Below are positions 18,916 through 26,196 of a DNA stretch of 64,000 bases, piece by piece (position 1 is the first letter of the stretch; every line of letters begins with the position of its first letter). The position numbers and the translations under genes are program-made. Location of the stretch: positions 1,639,351 through 1,703,350 of the forward strand of contig NZ_KB913028.1 in assembly GCF_000384135.1 (NCBI RefSeq). Direction: 5' to 3'. Source of the DNA: Succinispira mobilis DSM 6222 (lineage in GTDB: Bacteria; Bacillota; Negativicutes; Acidaminococcales; Succinispiraceae). The notes below the pieces were generated by a model. The model was not told the origin of the DNA and did not search any database. It was given only the letters and a program-made list of their open reading frames with translations.

Positions 18916-19922
18916 CTATGCATCTTCCTTTTTAACAAATATAGAAAAAACGGTGCTCCTAGAAAGGCCATAAAAATTCCTACAGGAATTTCTATGGGAC
19001 TAAATACTGTTCTAGCAACTGTATCAGCCACAACTACCAGTACCGCTCCAAAAAACATTGACGTTGGTAACAGATATTCAAAGTCAGAGCCCACAATTAA
19101 ACGCATAATATGGGGAATAATCAAACCCACAAACCCTAATAAGCCAGCTACACTCACAGCTGAAGCGGCTAGTAAAGCTGCTAAGATAATTAAAATTATT
19201 CTAGCTCGTTCAACTTTAACACCCAGCCCTTTAGCAACTTCATCACCTAATTGCAAAGCATTTAAATATCTATAGGATGCTAAAACACCAACAATCCCCA
19301 CTGCACTATAGGGCAAAATCATTTTTACATGTTCCCAACTCCGTCCTTGAAAACCACCAGCCATCCAATTAACCGTACCTTGAACGCGATCTGAGAAAAA
19401 CACCATCAAGGCACTCATTCCCCCGCCAAAAAAAGCGGCAATTGCCACCCCGGCTAAAATTAACCGCAACGGATTTATGCCTCGTTCCCATGACAACGCA
19501 AATACTACACAGGTTGCAACTAACGCCCCCACAAAAGCAGCAATAGGAATTAAGCCTGTATATTCTGGCAATAAAATCATAATTAGCATTGCCGCTAAGC
19601 CAGCCCCTGAAGAAACTCCAATTATACCTGGATCAGCTAAGGGATTACGTAATACTCCCTGTAAAATGCACCCTGCTAGGGCTAAATTAGAACCTACTAA
19701 AGCCGCAGTTATAACGCGCGGAATTCTTAAGTGATAAATAATCCGATAAGATTCGCTATCTAGCGGTGCTAAAATGCTTTGATAAATTTCAGACACTGAA
19801 AATTTTACCGAACCTTGAACAACGCCAAAAATTAGCGCCGCAATTAAACAAACAATTCCTAAAATGATGGCGGCAATTCTCTGTTTACTACGCTTATCCT
19901 GTTGAACAGCTTGTGGAAACAT
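18912..19922 (-). CDS. Haem/iron-chelate ABC transporter permease, FecCD family
   Basis: The 336-residue membrane protein of the FecCD/BtuC/HmuU family has about ten hydrophobic segments. Conserved stretches are LRIPRVITAALVGSNLALAG, NPLADPGIIGVSSGAG and GLLGFVGLIIPHIMRL. The start follows the binding-protein stop directly (TAAATG), with AAGGAG upstream. It functions as a homodimer with the ATPase. Confidence 0.93.
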   Translation of the reverse strand: MFPQAVQQDKRSKQRIAAIILGIVCLIAALIFGVVQGSVKFSVSEIYQSILAPLDSESYRIIYHLRIPRVITAALVGSNLALAGCILQGVLRNPLADPGIIGVSSGAGLAAMLIMILLPEYTGLIPIAAFVGALVATCVVFALSWERGINPLRLILAGVAIAAFFGGGMSALMVFFSDRVQGTVNWMAGGFQGRSWEHVKMILPYSAVGIVGVLASYRYLNALQLGDEVAKGLGVKVERARIILIILAALLAASAVSVAGLLGFVGLIIPHIMRLIVGSDFEYLLPTSMFFGAVLVVVADTVARTVFSPIEIPVGIFMAFLGAPFFLYLLKRKMHR

Positions 19923-20891
19923 TTATTTTTTCTCCTTTGTGTATAAGTAATTAGCAATAATTTGTAACGACTCCCCAACTTGTGTGCCTGGATTTACCGA
20001 GAACAAAGGAGCTGGTAATTGATAGACTCGAGTATTTTTTACAGCACTAATATTTTGCCAAATAGGATTTGTTGATAATTCTTGCCGGAACTTTGCTAGT
20101 ACTTTTTCTTCACTCCCATGTGTTATCAAAAAAATAACCTCTGGATCTTTAGCTGTAATGTATTCCATACTTAGCGGCACAAAAGCTGTATTTAGCTTGT
20201 TTTCTGCATCAGCAATATTACCACCACCTAAACGATTAACCAGATCGCCGCTAAAACTTTTATTAGTTGCCATACTGAAACTAGCGGGCGAACCCCATAT
20301 TATTAAACTTTTAGGCACTTTTTCTCCCTGTATTTGAGCTAAAATTTGTTGATACTGTGTTTCTATCGCTTGCTTTTTCTGGGCAGCTAAACTTTTTTTA
20401 TTAGTCAATTCCCCATAAAAATCTAAAGTTTGCAAAACATCTTCATACTTATCTAATGAGTTTATAATTATGGGAATATCAGCCTTAGCTAAAATATCAA
20501 TTAGATTATGATGAAAGGGAATATCTATCCCCAAAACTAAATCTGGTTTTAAAGCTAAGATTTTTTCAACATCTGGACTATGAATAATTCCCACGGCTGG
20601 AACCTCTTGCGTTGCCTTAACTAATTCCAAAGGCAAGGCACTACTTAAAGGTTTTCCTACCACCGTTCCACCAGCAGCATAATATAATTCCAAATTCGAA
20701 GCATTTAAAGCCACTACTCTTTGGGGATGTTGTGGTATTTGCAATTGTCTACCGATACTATCCGTAACTAGGCGTTTATCTACCGCCTTTTTGGCAAAAA
20801 TTTTGCCTTCACTATGGGTCGCTAAAAAAATTGTAAGACTAATCGCCACTAAGGCAAAGATAATTATTATATAGCGTAAATATTTGGGCAA
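19923..20891 (-). CDS. Periplasmic haem/iron-chelate binding protein
   Basis: The 322-residue class III substrate-binding protein has an N-terminal hydrophobic anchor or signal (about 8-25). Conserved features are TDSIGRQLQIPQHPQRVVAL, VEKILALKPDLVLG and PEVIFLITHGSEE. No lipobox cysteine is seen, so it may stay anchored by an uncleaved helix. The start is TTG with AAGGAGGA eight bases upstream. In this operon it would hand haem from the outer-membrane receptor to the permease. Confidence 0.9.
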   Translation of the reverse strand: MPKYLRYIIIIFALVAISLTIFLATHSEGKIFAKKAVDKRLVTDSIGRQLQIPQHPQRVVALNASNLELYYAAGGTVVGKPLSSALPLELVKATQEVPAVGIIHSPDVEKILALKPDLVLGIDIPFHHNLIDILAKADIPIIINSLDKYEDVLQTLDFYGELTNKKSLAAQKKQAIETQYQQILAQIQGEKVPKSLIIWGSPASFSMATNKSFSGDLVNRLGGGNIADAENKLNTAFVPLSMEYITAKDPEVIFLITHGSEEKVLAKFRQELSTNPIWQNISAVKNTRVYQLPAPLFSVNPGTQVGESLQIIANYLYTKEKK

Positions 20892-20992
20892 AACTAAATC
20901 CTCCTTAATATAAGCATAGATATTTTCTCTGCTACTTGTTATTGCAGAAATTTAACCGTTCTTAAAATGTCTTTTAGTGTCCTCAGCCAAAC

Positions 20993-21682
20993 TTAATTTA
21001 ACAACCGATATACAATCGGTACACTAGCTTGCACATAACCGCCAGTTCCATGTTGATAAGGACACGAGGCTTGTATAGATTTTAAAGCAGCTTTATCTAA
21101 AAGTTCACTGCCGGAAGAATCTTCAATAATTGCCGATAATAAATTCCCTTGGGGGTCTAATTTCATTAAGACAGTGACCGTCCCCTCAACTCCTCGCTTA
21201 CTCGCCAAATAAGGATATTTTTTATGCCGTTCTAGTACATCTAAAAATCCATCTAGGTTAATACTAGTAAATTCTTGTTTGCTAGCAGTTACTGTGCCTG
21301 GACTCTTATCTTCTTGATTTAGGACTGAGTTATTCACAATTGCTAAATTAGTAGCCAAACTCCCACTTTCTTTATGCCCAACTAAATTAGTTTGTTGCTC
21401 AAGTTGTGACTGTGTAAAGTTGCTACTTGTAACCTTTTGTGCTACCATGTCATTTGTACTATTTTTATTATTGTTTGTATTTCGAACAGTTTCTAGATTG
21501 GCATTTGTATTTAAATTATTTGCTGAAAATGTTTTTGAATTTTGCAAGTTAATTCTAACCTGATATTCTGGCACTTTATCTTTGGCTAATCCATCTCCTA
21601 CTAGGAGCAACAACACTAGAGTTAGAATATGTATTAGCATCGACAAGCTCAAAGCTTTATTCCAAGACAAGTTCAAGTTCAC
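20993..21682 (-). CDS. tonB: TonB-like energy transducer
   Basis: The 229-residue protein has one N-terminal membrane helix (about 10-30), a long low-complexity linker rich in Asn, Thr and Ser (about 45-150) and a C-terminal TonB domain with YPYLASKRGVEGTVTVLMKL and ALKSI. The linker lacks the Pro-Glu/Pro-Lys repeats of classical TonB. GTG 21682 is the first start, but its AAAGGA site is only three bases away. TTG at 21676 has better spacing. It is the first gene of the haem operon, so the transducer is dedicated to this uptake system. Confidence 0.88.
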   Translation of the reverse strand: MNLNLSWNKALSLSMLIHILTLVLLLLVGDGLAKDKVPEYQVRINLQNSKTFSANNLNTNANLETVRNTNNNKNSTNDMVAQKVTSSNFTQSQLEQQTNLVGHKESGSLATNLAIVNNSVLNQEDKSPGTVTASKQEFTSINLDGFLDVLERHKKYPYLASKRGVEGTVTVLMKLDPQGNLLSAIIEDSSGSELLDKAALKSIQASCPYQHGTGGYVQASVPIVYRLLN

Positions 21683-21870
21683 CAGTCCTTTCTGTTTAGT
21701 TTTTTAAACCGCTCCTTAGTTAGTTAATACTAACTTCGTGTAAAAAAATAAACTACTTATTTAATTTTCCCTAATAAATATTAGTAGTAGCATTATCTCC
21801 AAACTTGAATTTTTTTATTTTGTATTATAATTGCAACTTTAAATCAAGCTTGTAAAACTCAGTTCGTAAA

Positions 21871-21912
21871 TAATTAATAACTGGTTAGCTTTGCCTAACC
21901 AGTTATTAATTA
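21871..21912. terminator. Perfect hairpin between the queuosine and haem operons
   Basis: TAATTAATAACTGGTTAG and its full complement enclose a six-base loop (CTTTGC). It follows the stop of the minus-strand yhhQ-like gene at 21966 and precedes the tonB operon. Its 3' tail is A/T-mixed rather than a pure T run. Between it and tonB I could not fix a clear promoter or Fur box; a small hairpin GTTAGT/ACTAAC lies at 21719-21734 near the tonB start. Confidence 0.7.
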
Positions 21913-21965
21913 TACGTTAGCTTTTAATTAGTGTCAACACACAAGTTATTCAAAACTAACTTTTT

Positions 21966-22661
21966 TTATTTATCTGGGGGCTGAATTTTTCTAGCCCAAT
22001 AAACCACTGGGGTGTCTGTAATACTGGTAACAATGAAAATTATATAGCTTGTATAGATAATATCTACTAATACTGCTGTTTCATAAACTCCATAAAAAGC
22101 TGCTATAGTAAATAAAACCGTATTTAAAAGTTGTGAAATTAAAGTAGAAGCATTATTTCTAAACCACAAAAATTTATTTTTACACCCATACCTATCAGTT
22201 GTTTTTTGCCAAACTTTATGATAAAGCCATACATCAAATCTTTGCACCACAGCGTATACCAACAATCCCGCAAACATCACTCGGGGAGTATTAGAAAATA
22301 CCGCCTGCATATGCGGAAATATTTGGTCATTTTCACTAGGCAAATAGTTTAGCCAGATTTGACTGACTACAATAAACATTGCCGAGACTATTATCCCAAT
22401 ATTCACCGCTTCATTAGCTTTTTTCTTACCTTGTACTTCACTTAAAATATCAGTAACTATAAAAGTTGAGGCAAACAAAATATTTCCTAGGGTTTGTTCC
22501 ATTCCATAAGCTTTTATCAAAATCAATACCTCGATATTCGCTGCAATAGTTGCAAATACCGTCCAACATAATAAGCCTTTACTGCCAAACAGCTTATAAA
22601 ACACCAGTACCGCGCTGTATACAACCAGTAAGTTAATAATCAATAATACTTCATTACTCAC
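21966..22661 (-). CDS. yhhQ: Queuosine precursor transporter, YhhQ (VUT) family
   Basis: The 231-residue integral membrane protein has six or seven hydrophobic helices. Family landmarks are FIVTDILSEVQGKKKANEAV and the C-terminal SQLLNTVLFTIAAFYG. YhhQ proteins import queuosine precursors such as preQ0, preQ1 or queuine. The gene overlaps the upstream radical SAM gene by eight bases, so the two are cotranscribed and translationally coupled. A preQ1-like leader upstream supports the substrate class. Confidence 0.88.
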   Translation of the reverse strand: MSNEVLLIINLLVVYSAVLVFYKLFGSKGLLCWTVFATIAANIEVLILIKAYGMEQTLGNILFASTFIVTDILSEVQGKKKANEAVNIGIIVSAMFIVVSQIWLNYLPSENDQIFPHMQAVFSNTPRVMFAGLLVYAVVQRFDVWLYHKVWQKTTDRYGCKNKFLWFRNNASTLISQLLNTVLFTIAAFYGVYETAVLVDIIYTSYIIFIVTSITDTPVVYWARKIQPPDK

Positions 22662-23388
22662 TAGCTAATACCTCCCCTACCCCAAAATCAGTATTATCTA
22701 GCAAAATGTCTATTTTGGGGTTATTTTTATAGCGCGGATAAATTTCCGCAATAAATTTAGCTCTTAATTCATAATCAGGTCTAAGAGCTGTTGTATTCAT
22801 TCGAAAAACATTAACACAAACCCGCTCAAAATGCAATAAGGCACATTCTATATCATTTAAAATGCTCTGTATACTTTGACCCTTAATTCCGACTAAGAGG
22901 CAACATTCTTCAAAATAATTACTTATTTGTTGGGGCGAACTATCGCCTAGTCCTTTTAATAAAACATTTTCTCGAAAATTAATATCAAAAGTTTCTATCC
23001 CAATTTTCATTTTTAAATTTATACCACTACTTTTAAACTCAGCCTTTAATTTTGCTATCTGCTGATGATAAGCATAATGCGCTTCACAATGCAATTGTTT
23101 AATTTTTTTATTTTGGCAAATTGTTTTTATTAAATCCATTGTCGCTTGGTCTAATTCAAAAATACTACCTGAATTTACAATTTCTAGCACGCCAAATTCA
23201 CCTGTAACTAAGTCCAAGGCTTCTTTGTTAAGTTCGAAGTTAGCCAGCAAATCCCCACTACTGTCTAAATGATAATCACAAAAAGCACATTTTTTCCAAA
23301 AACATCCTCGCCCCCGTAGTAATACTATTTCCCGCGGGTTTTTGTCTTTAATTACTGAATAGCGTTGTAAGTTTTTATTTTTTTCCAT
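22654..23388 (-). CDS. Radical SAM protein of queuosine salvage (QueL-like by context)
   Basis: The 244-residue protein has an iron-sulfur motif RGCFWKKCAFCDYH with spacing C29-x4-C34-x2-C37, one residue longer than the canonical C-x3-C-x2-C. Downstream KIGIETFD and KGQSIQSILNDIE fit the radical SAM barrel. It is coupled to a YhhQ transporter and preceded by a preQ1-like riboswitch. A radical SAM queuine lyase (QueL) that recovers preQ1 from queuine is known in Clostridioides difficile salvage, and this gene may do the same. Function is therefore inferred from context rather than direct sequence identity. Confidence 0.65.
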   Translation of the reverse strand: MEKNKNLQRYSVIKDKNPREIVLLRGRGCFWKKCAFCDYHLDSSGDLLANFELNKEALDLVTGEFGVLEIVNSGSIFELDQATMDLIKTICQNKKIKQLHCEAHYAYHQQIAKLKAEFKSSGINLKMKIGIETFDINFRENVLLKGLGDSSPQQISNYFEECCLLVGIKGQSIQSILNDIECALLHFERVCVNVFRMNTTALRPDYELRAKFIAEIYPRYKNNPKIDILLDNTDFGVGEVLASE

Positions 23389-23397
23389 ATTTAAGTT

Positions 23398-23440
23398 ACT
23401 CCTCTTTCTTTTTTACGGAGGGTGCAAAGGCAAAACTCCG
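23398..23440 (-). promoter_or_regulatory. Candidate preQ1-I-like riboswitch before the queuosine salvage genes
   Basis: On the minus strand a stem CGGAG/CUCCG encloses a 15-base loop UUUUGCCUUUGCACC and is followed by an A-rich tail UAAAAAAGAAAGAGGAG. CUUU in the loop can pair with AAAG in the tail, forming an H-type pseudoknot that abuts the AGAGGAG ribosome site. Stem size, the CACC loop end, A-rich tail and pseudoknot position match the preQ1-I architecture and imply translational control. Only manual comparison was possible. Confidence 0.5.
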
Positions 23441-23475
23441 AACTTTATGGCTATTCTATTTTTAGCACAGCGAAA

Positions 23476-23484
23476 ATTATATCA
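23476..23484 (-). promoter_or_regulatory. Extended -10 promoter of the queuosine salvage genes
   Basis: TG-A-TATAAT on the minus strand, without a clear -35 box. The start point near 23470 would give a leader of about 80 bases containing the preQ1-like element. Confidence 0.5.
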
Positions 23485-23507
23485 TTTTTTTTACTTTCTT
23501 GCTATAT

Positions 23508-25004
23508 TTATTTTCCAACAAATTTATATATGCTATAAGTACCTTTCCCGTCTTCTTTAGCCTTGTATAAAGCTTGATCAGCTAAACTTAATAGTTCTTT
23601 TAAGTCTCTAGAGTGTTCAGGATAAATAGCTATGCCAATACTAGCGGAATAAACTATTCCTTTTCTCCGCCCCCTTAAATTAGCATTTATATCTTTCAGT
23701 AAAACTAATAGTTCTGCCTTTGGTAAGTCGTGCAGATACAATAAAAATTCATCACCACCAAATCTACCTATCAAAACATCTTGTTTATGAAAAAAATTAC
23801 GTATTTTTTTATAAAATAAATTTATTATCAAATCCCCATAGTTATGGCCCAAGGAGTCATTGATTAATTTTAAATTATCCATGTCAATAAAGAATAAATA
23901 TGATTGGGTTTTTGTGTTAACTATTTTTTCTTGTACTTTACTTAAAAATATATCCCTTCTTAAAGCTCCTGTCTGTTTATCAATCATTCCCCCTACTGAA
24001 TATTTCAAAAGTTTATCAATATTTTCTTGACTGTCATTATTACAAATTATCTTTTTGCTTTTTATAAGCATCGAGTCTACACAACAAGTATTTTTATATA
24101 TTTTTTTATTTAGTAGCTTCATGATTTTTTTTGTTATCCAAACAAATATACTAATTTTCAAAGCAAACAACATTAATAATGCCAATAAATAGTTATTTAA
24201 ATTAACCCTACTAAGCAGCAACCAATTTGTATTTTCTATCCAACTATAGACATTCCAGTAAAACACACCTTTAGCCTTTGAATATGATAAGAACGGAATT
24301 ATTTCGCCATTATTATAACGTTTTTCAAATTCATCTTGTGAATATCCAATTATTTTTTCGCCATGCTTTTTAGCATTACTATTCAAATACTCATCTTTAT
24401 AGCTATGTGCAACTATTTTGCGATTTTCCTGAATTATTAACGAATAGCTTTCATCTTCTTGATAATACGCCCTTAATATGTTCTGAATATTTTCAAATGG
24501 CAAAACAAAGTACAGCAGTTCTTCCTGCCCCTGCTTTTCTCCTAATTTATTCCACATTGCATAAACATAACGATTACTATCTGCGTTCCAACTAACTTCA
24601 GTAATACCCCAATTTCTACTATTACCTAAGGTAATTTTTCCTACATGCAAAAAATCATTGTAAAAAATTTCTTTATTGTTATTTTGCCCATCTAATATCC
24701 CTATATCAATTATATGAAATTTATCTTTATAAATTCCTGTCCAAGCACGCACTCTTTCTGTGGTTTTATCGATCTGATTTTTTTCATGATCAATAGTTAG
24801 TGCTTCCAGCAATTTCTGATATTCTTTTAGTTCTCTGACTACTGCAAAGTTAATAAATTTATTATCTGCCCATAGTTTAGCATTCATTCGTTTGTATACA
24901 TATACACTTGAAAAAATAATATCTAACAAAGTCAAAATTATCAGCAAATATTTTATATGTTTTTTAACTTTTTCCGTTATATCTTTACCGATAATAACTA
25001 TCAC
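23508..25004 (-). CDS. Membrane-bound diguanylate cyclase (GGDEF)
   Basis: This enzyme makes cyclic di-GMP from two GTP. The protein has up to 498 residues: an N-terminal helix (about 17-37), a periplasmic cache-like sensor (about 40-270), a second helix (about 275-295) and a GGDEF domain (about 340-495). The active site RFGGDEF is intact, with FFIDMDNLKLINDSLGHNYGD upstream. The inhibitory I-site RxxD is replaced by HKQD, so product inhibition is probably lost. The annotated GTG overlaps its GAGG site, so the true start may be a little downstream. The gene is headed by a c-di-GMP riboswitch and terminator and lies downstream of the exopolysaccharide genes. Confidence 0.9.
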   Translation of the reverse strand: MIVIIGKDITEKVKKHIKYLLIILTLLDIIFSSVYVYKRMNAKLWADNKFINFAVVRELKEYQKLLEALTIDHEKNQIDKTTERVRAWTGIYKDKFHIIDIGILDGQNNNKEIFYNDFLHVGKITLGNSRNWGITEVSWNADSNRYVYAMWNKLGEKQGQEELLYFVLPFENIQNILRAYYQEDESYSLIIQENRKIVAHSYKDEYLNSNAKKHGEKIIGYSQDEFEKRYNNGEIIPFLSYSKAKGVFYWNVYSWIENTNWLLLSRVNLNNYLLALLMLFALKISIFVWITKKIMKLLNKKIYKNTCCVDSMLIKSKKIICNNDSQENIDKLLKYSVGGMIDKQTGALRRDIFLSKVQEKIVNTKTQSYLFFIDMDNLKLINDSLGHNYGDLIINLFYKKIRNFFHKQDVLIGRFGGDEFLLYLHDLPKAELLVLLKDINANLRGRRKGIVYSASIGIAIYPEHSRDLKELLSLADQALYKAKEDGKGTYSIYKFVGK

Positions 25005-25027
25005 CTCTTAATTCGCCAATTAAATTA

Positions 25028-25071
25028 AATAAAATGACAGCCGTTGTTAATCTACAACTGGCTGTCATTTT
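25028..25071 (-). terminator. Terminator overlapping the 3' part of the c-di-GMP aptamer
   Basis: On the minus strand AAAATGACAGCCaGTTGT pairs with ACAACGGCTGTCATTTT, then a T-rich tail. The 5' arm uses bases that also close the aptamer, so aptamer folding and terminator folding are mutually exclusive. It also ends transcripts coming from the upstream GH18 gene. Confidence 0.85.
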
Positions 25072-25122
25072 AAAGACCCTATAGTTTTGCGTCATAATGT
25101 TTCCACTATTTTGCCAAAATTT
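25055..25122 (-). promoter_or_regulatory. c-di-GMP-I (GEMM-I) riboswitch before the diguanylate cyclase gene
   Basis: Reading on the minus strand: GGCAAA, a 6-bp stem AUAGUG/CAUUAU capped by a GAAA tetraloop, GACGCAAA, then GGGUC paired with GAC-GCC. These are the conserved blocks of GEMM-I in the right order. The base corresponding to G20 of the Vibrio Vc2 aptamer is G. The third stem is shorter than usual and the tetraloop receptor (CUAA) reads CUUU, so the docking contact is degenerate. The overlapping terminator implies control of termination, with ligand binding favouring read-through. Confidence 0.72.
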
Positions 25123-25127
25123 ATTTC

Positions 25128-25157
25128 TCTATAAAATATTCTGCAATAATAATTCAA
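25128..25157 (-). promoter_or_regulatory. Candidate promoter of the diguanylate cyclase transcript
   Basis: TTGAAT, 18 bases, TATAGA on the minus strand, directly upstream of the aptamer. It would give the cyclase its own transcript beginning with the riboswitch. Confidence 0.4.
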
Positions 25158-26183
25158 CTAAAATATCTTCTTTATGTCAACATTGCCACCTAATCGCCAG
25201 ATACTAAAATTAGTATAACCTAGTTTTTTAGCAACACTCATCCAATATTTTAGTGTTTCAGAATCAGCATACCATACCGTTTGCCCTACACCATTTTCAT
25301 CTAAATATTCAAAGTTTAGTGCTTGGCTAGCAGAATTTCGTAATACCTCGGCACTGTGTTTTTTAGCAAGTTTAACCGCTTGTATTTCTGTAATAAATCT
25401 TTTTTTACCATCATTCGACCAGATACAACCACCAGTAGCAAAAGCAATTGTTTTTTCACCTGGTAATTTTTGCATTTTTTTCAAAGTATTATTTATAAAA
25501 TTCTTGTCGGCTTTTGGTCCTGGTTCGCTATGTATGCCATATAAATTATATAACATTACCACGTATTCAGGGCCACTACTAAATCCCAAATGAGTAAATT
25601 TAGTACTAGGTTCTAATACAACTCGTAGCTTTAAATTATTTTTTAGCGCTTGCACGAACAATCTATTTACAAAACGAGTAAAATTATCCCCTAGATCTGC
25701 ATCTTTCCAAATTTGCTCATAATCAAGTTCAATTCCCTGATAACCAAGCTTTTTAGTCATATTAACGATTTCATCAATATGAGCATCCATTTTTCGTTCA
25801 TCAGCAAAAATATTTTTTAAAATCTCTGTATCTTTTAAGCTAATAGAACCATCTGCTTTTTCTCTATCATTAACAATAGTTAAATAGTTTTCCAGTTTTT
25901 TATTACTCTTAACTATCGCTTTAGATTGTTCTTGTAAGTTTTCCGGAACAAACAATTTACCCTGCACATCAAAATAGGCCGCAAAATGACTCAATTTATT
26001 TATTTTATTGTTTACTTTTTTCAGCTCACTTCTACCTGATTCCAAATCCCAATACGCAATCCAAGTAGAAACCTTAGTATCTGCTGTTATAACCATATTT
26101 TCGCCATAATTGCAGCCAGTTAGCATAAAAACTAATGCAACCAAAATACTGAGTCTAGCTATTTTGTTTTTTCTTATATACAA
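25158..26183 (-). CDS. GH18-like lipoprotein of the exopolysaccharide locus
   Basis: The 341-residue protein starts at TTG with GAGGTGG upstream. A lipoprotein signal ends in LTGC (cysteine near residue 24). The body resembles the GH18 barrel of chitinase and spore-cortex glycosidase families: WIAYWDLESG at strand 1 and YQGIELDYEQIW, where the E of DYE matches the catalytic glutamate of the DxxDxDxE motif. The first aspartates of the motif are reduced to ExD. It lies 13 bases after a NodB-fold protein gene. It may cleave or trim the secreted polymer, by analogy with the glycosidase domain of PgaB. Confidence 0.7.
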   Translation of the reverse strand: MYIRKNKIARLSILVALVFMLTGCNYGENMVITADTKVSTWIAYWDLESGRSELKKVNNKINKLSHFAAYFDVQGKLFVPENLQEQSKAIVKSNKKLENYLTIVNDREKADGSISLKDTEILKNIFADERKMDAHIDEIVNMTKKLGYQGIELDYEQIWKDADLGDNFTRFVNRLFVQALKNNLKLRVVLEPSTKFTHLGFSSGPEYVVMLYNLYGIHSEPGPKADKNFINNTLKKMQKLPGEKTIAFATGGCIWSNDGKKRFITEIQAVKLAKKHSAEVLRNSASQALNFEYLDENGVGQTVWYADSETLKYWMSVAKKLGYTNFSIWRLGGNVDIKKIF

Positions 26184-26196
26184 ACTTCCACCTCAT

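Noticed and set aside
21683-21870. Possible Fur box or promoter upstream of tonB
   Set aside because: GATAATGCT...AATATTTATT resembles half a Fur box, and several TATAAT-like hexamers exist, but none has correct spacing or symmetry.
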